Source: Bdellovibrionaceae bacterium UBA5009 (GTDB lineage Bacteria; Bdellovibrionota; Bdellovibrionia; Bdellovibrionales; Bdellovibrionaceae). Taken from it: a stretch of DNA of 5,163 nt. The position numbers were made by a program, and so were the translations under genes. The DNA lies in NCBI GenBank assembly GCA_002396665.1, contig DGYJ01000085.1, positions 1 to 5,163 on the forward strand, given 5' to 3'. Within the stretch, counting starts at the first letter, position 1; the number at the start of each line of letters is the position of its first letter. This document shows positions 1 to 4,382 of this stretch, in pieces. A model generated the notes under the pieces. It did no database searches. It was given only the letters and a program-made list of their open reading frames with translations, and was not told the DNA's origin.

Positions 1-1
1 G

Positions 2-514
2 CCGAGGGGATGGTTTGAACAGTTTTTGTCTAGATACTGGGCCCCTAGCACTGCGCTGACGGCCTTTGCTTTTTTGTTGATTGGTCCCAATGAAGGCTTT
101 CTTTCATGGTTAAAAATTGCAATTGCTTTTGTTGTTTTGAATTTGAATTCTATTTACCGTATGGGCTGGCAAAAAAATATTCAAGATTTGCAAAATCAAA
201 AGGACATCGCGGAAACCATTGGGGCTACGCGTGGGATGATTTTTAAAAGAATAGAGCTGCCTCAGGTATTTAAAAAAGCATGTTTTTATTCTGGATTAAT
301 TTCGCTTTGGATGGTCGGAGATTTTGGTTTGTCTCGAATTCTTGCATCGAAAGATTTTAGTTTGGCCTTGATGTCAGAAACATATTTGTCTTCATACCGT
401 TTGGATGAAGCGACGTTGTTAAGCATTTTTGTACTTGCTGCTGGTGTTATTATTCTTTTTTTATTTTGGAGTATAAGCTATGTCTTTGATCGAAAATTTA
501 AAGTATCAATATGA
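2..514 (+). CDS. ABC importer permease, C-terminal part (5' end outside window)
   Basis: This is an inner-membrane permease subunit of a binding-protein-dependent ABC importer. The reading frame is open to the left edge, so the TTG at 26 is only an internal codon and the gene is truncated by the window. Numbering from that TTG, hydrophobic segments lie at about residues 8-20, 27-45, 86-102 and 131-152. The cytoplasmic EAA loop spans residues 60-79 (nt 203-262): D60-I61-A62, G66, I76, L78 and P79 match the canonical spacing EAA---G---------I-LP. That loop docks on the ATPase, which is encoded next door with a 35-nt overlap. In FbpB/ThiP-type permeases two such modules are fused; this could be the second module, but the upstream part is not visible. 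Seen: frame, EAA motif, membrane segments. Inferred: importer of the iron(III)/thiamine/molybdate-like group. The substrate cannot be assigned because no binding-protein gene is in view. Confidence 0.85.
   Translation, partial: PRGWFEQFLSRYWAPSTALTAFAFLLIGPNEGFLSWLKIAIAFVVLNLNSIYRMGWQKNIQDLQNQKDIAETIGATRGMIFKRIELPQVFKKACFYSGLISLWMVGDFGLSRILASKDFSLALMSETYLSSYRLDEATLLSIFVLAAGVIILFLFWSISYVFDRKFKVSI
468..471 (+). promoter_or_regulatory. Shine-Dalgarno of the ABC ATPase gene, inside the permease gene
   Basis: GGAG lies 8 nt before the ATG at 480, within the last codons of the permease gene. It supports ATG 480 as the start and indicates that the ATPase is translated from the same mRNA, probably coupled to the permease. 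Confidence 0.75.
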
Positions 515-1130
515 TGACTTCAAAATAGAAATTCCTCGTTGGGAAATAAAAGACGAAGGAATTGCTGTTCTTTGGGGTGATTCGGGATCTGGCAAAACAA
601 CAATTCTTCGACTGCTTGTTGGTTTAGAACCTTGCCCTGGTCTGGCATGGACAATGAATGAAGATGGCAAAACAATTAATTTGGCCTCGATGAGAGTGCA
701 AGACCGAAGACTTGGAGTTGTATTTCAGGGATTAGATTTGTTTCCGCACATGACAGCGAAGCAGAATATTCTTTTTGCTTCGCAAAGTCGTGGATTGTCT
801 GAATCAGAATCATTCGCTCGACTTGAAAAGTATGAAGAAATATTAAAAATGAAATCCTTTTTAGATCGTCAGGCGAATAAACTGTCTGGTGGCGAAAAAC
901 AACGGGTCGCCTTGGCCAGGGCCTTGATTGCAAAACCAAGATTTTTAATATTGGATGAGCCCTTTTCGGCATTGGACGAGGGGCTTAAAGTTGAGGGAAG
1001 GTTGTTGCTGAAGCAAATTGTAGCCACAGACCGAACCCCTGTGCTTTTGGTGACCCACGATCAAAGGGATGTGGATCAGTTGGCTAACGAAGTTTTTGAA
1101 TTAAAAAATGGTTCTTTGCTAAAGTCCTAA
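480..1130 (+). CDS. ABC importer ATP-binding protein
   Basis: This is the cytoplasmic ATPase that powers the importer whose permease gene it overlaps. All nucleotide-binding-domain motifs are present in order: Walker A GDSGSGKTT (residues 33-41), Q-loop Q83 in VFQ, signature LSGGE (135-139), Walker B FLILDEP (155-161; D159, catalytic E160), D-loop SALD (163-166) and switch H193. At 216 residues it is a bare ATPase domain without the C-terminal TOBE regulatory domain found in FbpC, PotA or MalK, so its length is closer to ThiQ. The pattern VFQ..DLFPHMTAKQNI is typical of the importer group containing the iron(III), thiamine and molybdate ATPases. ATG 480 is chosen because of the GGAG 8 nt upstream. 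The gene ends in a 4-nt convergent overlap with the MscS gene. An active ATPase is well supported; the substrate is unknown. Confidence 0.93.
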   Translation: MSLIENLKYQYDDFKIEIPRWEIKDEGIAVLWGDSGSGKTTILRLLVGLEPCPGLAWTMNEDGKTINLASMRVQDRRLGVVFQGLDLFPHMTAKQNILFASQSRGLSESESFARLEKYEEILKMKSFLDRQANKLSGGEKQRVALARALIAKPRFLILDEPFSALDEGLKVEGRLLLKQIVATDRTPVLLVTHDQRDVDQLANEVFELKNGSLLKS

Positions 1131-2155
1131 GTCAGATCATTTTTATGTATATGGACAACTCGCTGAGGAAACGGGATTTCAATATTTTGTGCTGAATATC
1201 CTTTGTGCAAGGCCTTGATCAGTTGATGTCGAAGCTCGTACTGGTCAACCCAAGTTTTGACCCGAACTGAAATTCGAAGATCTATGCTTGATTCGCCAAA
1301 ATTAAAAAAGCGAATGATGGGTTCTGTATCATGGACTCCAAAATCCCATTTCTTCAATACTTGCATCGCAATGTCCTTTGTCACAAATTCAACATGGTCT
1401 AAATCTGCATTGTATGAAACTCCAAGATTTAGGCTGATCGTGCATTCTTGTCCATTAAGATCATAGTTAATCAATTGCGAAGTGGCCAGTTTGCTATTGG
1501 GGACGACAACAATATTGTCATTCAGTAATCGTAGGTGTGTGCTGCGCCAACCAATTTTAACAACATAGCCTTCAGTCTCGCTGTCCACGCGTATGAAGTC
1601 ATTCACGCGGCAGGGCTTGTCAGCAATAATATAAATACCGCTAAAAAAGTTAGAAAGAGTGTCTTGCAAGGCAAGGCCCACGGCCAAAGAGCCCACGCCT
1701 AAGCTGGCGAGCAGGGGAGTGATGGAAACTCCGAGTGTGTCGAGAACAACCAGTCCCGCAATTGAAACAATGATGGCCCAAAGTGTATTTCTAAAAAACA
1801 CTCGGGTGGTGATATCTAATCCAGCTGTTGATAATCTTGAGTCTAAAATCAAATGCGCTGTCTTACCTATGACAGAGGTAAACATAAAGATCATGATGAT
1901 CTGGGTAATGACTTTTAAAAGAGCGCTTTGTCCCCCAAGGGGCGAGTTTTGGAAAAACAACTGAAGTGAAATTAAAAAAATTCCAATGCGAACTGGATTT
2001 TTTAAAAACTCGATCAATTGATCGTCAATCTGGCTTTCAGTTTTTGATGCCCAGTTCACTAATTTTTTATGGATTAAAATCCAAACAAAAGAAAGGGCGA
2101 TAAGGCTTCCGAAAAAAAGAAGGACGGGGATAATCCAAGGTTCAATTTGATTCAT
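1127..2155 (-). CDS. MscS-family mechanosensitive channel
   Basis: This is an inner-membrane small-conductance mechanosensitive channel that would open under membrane tension and release solutes during hypo-osmotic shock. It has 342 residues, compared with 286 in E. coli MscS. Hydrophobic segments lie at about residues 7-29, 55-68, 80-100, 121-140 and 146-176, suggesting five membrane spans instead of the three of E. coli MscS. The last span has the Gly/Ala-rich pore-lining helix pattern (LGVGSLAVGLALQDTL, 152-167, then NFFSGIYI). The beta domain follows with VNDFIRV (184-190) and the family hallmark VPNS (218-221). The protein ends with the C-terminal alpha/beta portion, including EIPFPQR (326-332). 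ATG 2155 is supported by an AGGAT 7 nt upstream. The gene lies 35 bp downstream of the secreted-protein gene on the same strand with no terminator visible between them, so one operon is likely. It could equally be called a YnaI/YbdG-like MscS paralogue. Confidence 0.93.
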   Translation of the reverse strand: MNQIEPWIIPVLLFFGSLIALSFVWILIHKKLVNWASKTESQIDDQLIEFLKNPVRIGIFLISLQLFFQNSPLGGQSALLKVITQIIMIFMFTSVIGKTAHLILDSRLSTAGLDITTRVFFRNTLWAIIVSIAGLVVLDTLGVSITPLLASLGVGSLAVGLALQDTLSNFFSGIYIIADKPCRVNDFIRVDSETEGYVVKIGWRSTHLRLLNDNIVVVPNSKLATSQLINYDLNGQECTISLNLGVSYNADLDHVEFVTKDIAMQVLKKWDFGVHDTEPIIRFFNFGESSIDLRISVRVKTWVDQYELRHQLIKALHKGYSAQNIEIPFPQRVVHIHKNDLT

Positions 2156-2162
2156 TGAAAAT

Positions 2163-2167
2163 ATCCT
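2163..2167 (-). promoter_or_regulatory. Shine-Dalgarno of the MscS gene
   Basis: Read on the minus strand this is AGGAT, 7 nt before the ATG at 2155. It sits in the 35-bp gap after the upstream gene's stop and fixes the MscS start. Confidence 0.7.
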
Positions 2168-2190
2168 ATTGGGGAAACTTAAAAATTCAA

Positions 2191-4008
2191 TTAAAAATTA
2201 GGGTTTGCCGTGCGGAGTCTTTGCAATTCATTATTGCTTAAATTCATTCGATGCAAAATTTTTGCAGCATCGGATTTGTCAAAGTAGCTAGAACTTGGCG
2301 CAAGATAGCGATCGATCAGTAAGTTTTTAATTTCTACTGAATTTGAAAAAGCAGGCTGCTCTTGCGACATTGTATTTAGGGCGGACCACGCTTGCGATTT
2401 GATCCTTGAATTAGCACTTGATGTCAGGCTGTAGACTTCTTTACCAACAGTTTGATCAAATGGGAGTAGTGGACTAAAAACAAGGGCCTTGTATTGAAGT
2501 TCTGGGTTCGATTGGTCTGAAAGCATGGATCTAAAATAAATTATATTTTTATCTGTTGGAGTTCGTAATTTTGCCAAAGCAGATAATTGATTGTCTTGAA
2601 GAGCTGAAGAAGTTTTGGCTCGATTGTACAGATAGTCTGAAAATGCCGGGTCGCTGGTGCGAGTTTCGCCAACCATATCGACACCGTAGCTCGAGCTCAG
2701 CAAAGATGTATTTGTGTTGGCGAGCTTGATGTCCATGGGGCCGACGCTACTGATATCAAAAAAATCTTGCTGGCTAATGGAGCCCTTGGAATTGTATTTC
2801 GACATGAATTGATTCACATCAGATTGATACTGAGCTTCTGTCAGCCAGCCTAAGCGTCGACCAAGGCTGGACATGCGCATTTTTAAATAGGGCAAGTTAT
2901 TGATCTGACCATAAATTGAACGAAAATCACTTTCTGCTTGGGGATTGTTCTTGATCCTTAAAATAATATTTTTGTCTGTATCACTTAAAGTGACTGGGTC
3001 AATTTCTGAAATAAATTTTTGCAATTCAAAATAATGCTGCCGTCGATTGGGGGAATTCATTAAGCGTTCGGCGGCCAATAATTTTTCTGTCTGTGTCGAA
3101 TTCGGTGATGATAAAACACATTCATCGCGATTAAGATCCTTGTTCCCACTGCAAGAGGCTGTGGCCTGACCTGCGAAAGAAGTTGACCAGTCGGACCTAT
3201 AGCCACTGAGCATTTGATTCATTTGTTGAATAGTCCCCATGGTTTTTGCGGCTTCAAGGCGATTCAGATGATTGGTGTAGTTGCCATCTTTTTGCAGGCT
3301 GCGGCTGAGCATTTGATTTACTGAATTTACATTTTGCGCGCCGAGTGGGCTGGTGGAATCGAATCCGTAAATCAGTGGAACTCCGGTAAAAATTTTTCGC
3401 ATTCTTTCTGCGCTGGAGCAGCCGATATTTTTATACCGACAAGCCACCACCATATCTGCTGTTTGATCAGTAAACCCAGACTCTAAAAGTACTTTTTTAT
3501 ATTCTGCAGGGGTGCGGTGATCTGGCGTCGGTGAGGCCAAGGTATTGCAGCCGAATAGAAAAATTTCTTTTGGTTGGCTAAAAATTCCCTGGCATTTTCT
3601 AGAGCAAGATGCAGTTTGCATTTCTTCTGATGTCATTTGGTAGCCATTGGCTTTTTCAGAAAAAAAGGCCCACGCAAAATGTCCTGAAATAATTAAACTA
3701 TCGCATTGAACTCCAGATTCGCAGGCTTTTTGCAGCCAATTTTCTCGATTGCCTTTGCTGGTCAGTTCAACAAATTGAGTCTGTGGATCTGTTTGTTTGA
3801 TACGATTTTGAAATGTTTGCTTTTCATTGGATGAATTGATGGTGATCGAGCATATAGTTTTTGCCATCACTGGACTTGATTGAAGAATAACAAGGCTTGC
3901 GACAAGAAATGCGGAAATGATCCAATAGCACTTTGGATTTGAGCCTAGAAAAATACGTGGGCGAGAATCTAGAAAGCTTAGTAATCTTAGTAATCTTCGA
4001 TGTTTCAT
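2191..4008 (-). CDS. Secreted protein of unknown function, caspase/CHAT-like N-terminal half plus helical C-terminal half
   Basis: I do not recognise this 605-residue protein as a named family. It starts with a basic region (1-28) and a hydrophobic stretch (29-44) ending in a signal-peptidase-I-like site (VMA|K, after residue 49), so export by Sec to the periplasm or beyond is likely. Residues 50-235 alternate strands and helices. Strand DSLIISGH ends at His110, an MTSEEM helix follows, and strand IFLFGCNTL carries Cys154. The order, spacing and hydrophobic strands resemble the His/Cys dyad of clan CD peptidases (caspase, CHAT). However, His110 is followed by Phe instead of Gly, and Cys154 is preceded by Gly instead of Ala/Gln, so activity is uncertain. 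All ten cysteines after the signal lie before residue 300, compatible with disulfides. Residues ~305-600 look all-helical, with HEAT-like periodicity near 465-590. ATG 4008 is forced: an in-frame stop lies three codons upstream and no ATG, GTG or TTG occurs before the cleavage region. The Shine-Dalgarno is weak. It is probably the first gene of an operon with MscS. Confidence 0.85.
   Translation of the reverse strand: MKHRRLLRLLSFLDSRPRIFLGSNPKCYWIISAFLVASLVILQSSPVMAKTICSITINSSNEKQTFQNRIKQTDPQTQFVELTSKGNRENWLQKACESGVQCDSLIISGHFAWAFFSEKANGYQMTSEEMQTASCSRKCQGIFSQPKEIFLFGCNTLASPTPDHRTPAEYKKVLLESGFTDQTADMVVACRYKNIGCSSAERMRKIFTGVPLIYGFDSTSPLGAQNVNSVNQMLSRSLQKDGNYTNHLNRLEAAKTMGTIQQMNQMLSGYRSDWSTSFAGQATASCSGNKDLNRDECVLSSPNSTQTEKLLAAERLMNSPNRRQHYFELQKFISEIDPVTLSDTDKNIILRIKNNPQAESDFRSIYGQINNLPYLKMRMSSLGRRLGWLTEAQYQSDVNQFMSKYNSKGSISQQDFFDISSVGPMDIKLANTNTSLLSSSYGVDMVGETRTSDPAFSDYLYNRAKTSSALQDNQLSALAKLRTPTDKNIIYFRSMLSDQSNPELQYKALVFSPLLPFDQTVGKEVYSLTSSANSRIKSQAWSALNTMSQEQPAFSNSVEIKNLLIDRYLAPSSSYFDKSDAAKILHRMNLSNNELQRLRTANPNF
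3977..3994 (-). repeat. 9-bp tandem repeat in the signal-peptide region
   Basis: Two exact head-to-tail copies of CTTAGTAAT (+ strand), followed by a partial CTT, encode the doubled Arg-Leu-Leu at residues 5-10 of the secreted protein. Gain or loss of a copy would keep the frame and change the basic N-region by three residues. Confidence 0.8.
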
Positions 4009-4024
4009 CTGAATTCAGGATCTC

Positions 4025-4088
4025 AAAAAAACAGGCAAAGGAAGAGGCCAGGCATAAAAATCAGGTCCTTCACATAGGTGGCCTGCCA
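4025..4088 (-). promoter_or_regulatory. Possible leader structure upstream of the secreted-protein gene
   Basis: On the minus strand, AGGCCA (4084-4079) can pair with TGGCCT (4050-4045). CAGGC (4085-4081) could alternatively pair with either of two GCCTG copies (4053-4049 or 4036-4032). The second copy is followed directly by a run of seven T (4031-4025). This could be a weak attenuator-like arrangement ahead of the start codon, but the stems are only 5-6 bp and I match it to no known riboswitch. Confidence 0.2.
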
Positions 4089-4090
4089 TC

Positions 4091-4176
4091 AGCCATTTCC
4101 TGACACGATCCAAGATTTAAAAAATCTCATTTTGAGCCATTTCGTAAAATCGTATGTTTTATAAAATCTCAGTAAT
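4091..4176. repeat. Imperfect ~44-bp tandem duplication
   Basis: Two 9-mers recur in the same order. AGCCATTTC is at 4091-4099 and 4135-4143 (44 bp apart); AAAATCTCA is at 4121-4129 and 4163-4171 (42 bp apart). The bases between are diverged but alignable with small gaps, so this looks like an old tandem duplication of a ~44-bp unit. The first unit also contains a 6-bp inverted repeat (AGATTT 4113-4118 / AAATCT 4122-4127). It lies between the two divergent genes and upstream of the flagellin promoter, where regulator sites would be expected. Confidence 0.6.
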
Positions 4177-4194
4177 TTCATGTAATTAAAAAAA

Positions 4195-4200
4195 TATAAT
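4195..4200 (+). promoter_or_regulatory. TATAAT, possible alternative -10 element
   Basis: A perfect TATAAT follows an A-rich tract just upstream of the sigma-28 promoter. No good TTGACA-like -35 lies 16-18 bp upstream, so a housekeeping start near 4207 is possible but weakly supported. The A/T tract could instead help the downstream sigma-28 promoter. Confidence 0.25.
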
Positions 4201-4229
4201 GCAATGCGCTAAAGTTTATACGCAATGCG
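4201..4229. repeat. 8-bp direct repeat GCAATGCG around the sigma-28 -35
   Basis: GCAATGCG occurs at 4201-4208 and again at 4222-4229, 21 bp apart or about two helical turns. The pair flanks the -35 element, and the second copy fills the end of the spacer and the first base of the -10. It could be a regulator site on one face of the DNA, or chance. Confidence 0.45.
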
Positions 4230-4236
4230 TCGATAT
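4210..4236 (+). promoter_or_regulatory. Sigma-28 (FliA) promoter of the flagellin gene
   Basis: TAAAGTTT at 4210-4217 is a perfect match to the sigma-28 -35 element. After exactly 11 nt comes GTCGATAT (4229-4236), matching six of eight bases of the consensus GCCGATAA. Spacing and orientation suit the flagellin gene at 4379, a classic class of FliA target. Transcription would start at about 4241-4245, giving a leader of roughly 135 nt. The match is seen in the sequence; use by FliA is inferred from the well-known consensus. Confidence 0.82.
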
Positions 4237-4302
4237 GTTATGTACTGCTGGATCAAGGTCTTAAGTTTCGTGTGTGTGTGGGCGCTATCTGGGTTTTCTA
4301 GC

Positions 4303-4330
4303 GAGAAGTAAAAATGGGTTTTTACTTCTC
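4303..4330 (+). ncRNA. Perfect 12-bp stem-loop in the flagellin leader
   Basis: GAGAAGTAAAAA (4303-4314) and TTTTTACTTCTC (4319-4330) are exact reverse complements separated by the tetraloop TGGG. The RNA hairpin would lie about 60 nt after the predicted transcription start and 48 nt before the flagellin ATG. No T-run follows on either strand and the top of the stem is A:U, so it is not a standard intrinsic terminator. An mRNA-stability element or protein-binding leader hairpin is more likely. As DNA it could alternatively be an operator palindrome. Confidence 0.7.
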
Positions 4331-4382
4331 AGGAGCTGGGGAGCATCGGATTGATATGGACTCTGAAAGGTGCTCCCTATGA
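4314..4382 (+). CDS. Possible 22-codon upstream ORF overlapping the flagellin start
   Basis: An ORF starts at ATG 4314, inside the leader hairpin, and runs 22 codons to the TGA at 4380-4382. It overlaps the flagellin ATG as ATGA, the usual geometry of translational coupling. The purine stretch GAGAAG at 4303-4308 could serve as a weak Shine-Dalgarno, 5 nt from the ATG, but it is locked in the hairpin. The peptide (starting MGFYFSGAGEH) resembles nothing I know. An ORF this short can arise by chance. Confidence 0.2.
   Translation: MGFYFSGAGEHRIDMDSERCSL
4337..4379 (+). promoter_or_regulatory. Potential hairpin occluding the flagellin Shine-Dalgarno and start
   Basis: GGGAGCA (4339-4345) is the exact reverse complement of TGCTCCC (4371-4377). 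As RNA the stem extends to 11 bp: inward by U4346-G4370 and C4347-G4369, outward by G4338-U4378 and U4337-A4379. It would enclose a 21-nt loop. The right arm covers the last GG of the Shine-Dalgarno, the whole spacer and the A of the start codon, so the folded form should reduce initiation. Confidence 0.5.
4365..4370 (+). promoter_or_regulatory. Shine-Dalgarno of the flagellin gene
   Basis: GAAAGG lies 8 nt before ATG 4379, an ordinary strength and spacing. Its two G residues can pair with U4346 and C4347 in the hairpin at 4337-4379, which is the unusual point. Confidence 0.7.

Larger units (their letters stand above)
4009..4378. other. Divergent intergenic region with flagellin promoter and leader
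   Basis: This 370-bp gap separates the divergently transcribed secreted-protein and flagellin genes. From left to right it holds a possible minus-strand leader structure (4025-4088), an imperfect tandem duplication (4091-4176), an AT-rich tract with a TATAAT (4179-4200), a sigma-28 promoter (4210-4236), a short GT run (4270-4280), two leader hairpins (4303-4330 and 4337-4379), and a small upstream ORF (4314-4382). I see no tRNA, no insertion sequence and no convincing sigma-70 promoter for the minus-strand gene. Confidence 0.75.

Noticed and set aside
26..28. TTG as the true start of the permease gene
   Set aside because: The frame continues open to the left edge (Pro-Arg-Gly-Trp-Phe-Glu-Gln-Phe), and a permease needs more membrane spans than remain after this codon.
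676..972. 98-codon minus-strand ORF
   Set aside because: It lies antisense to the ATPase gene across the region between the Walker motifs, with no domain features of its own.
1257..1964. Two + strand ORFs (69 and 101 codons)
   Set aside because: They lie antisense within the MscS gene, whose family motifs cover the same bases.
4025..4110. Cyclic-di-GMP (GEMM) riboswitch on the minus strand
   Set aside because: I compared it with the remembered GEMM consensus because such riboswitches are prominent in Bdellovibrio, but the conserved blocks are not present.
4240..4311. 23-codon hydrophobic ORF on the + strand starting at ATG 4240, ending at TAA 4309-4311
   Set aside because: It resembles a small membrane or leader peptide, but its ATG lies at or before the predicted sigma-28 start and has no Shine-Dalgarno, so it would usually not be translated.
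4303..4330. Intrinsic terminator on either strand
   Set aside because: The stem is strong in length, but no T-run follows on the + strand or the - strand, and the upper stem is A:U. A terminator between a flagellin promoter and its gene would also need a regulatory explanation.
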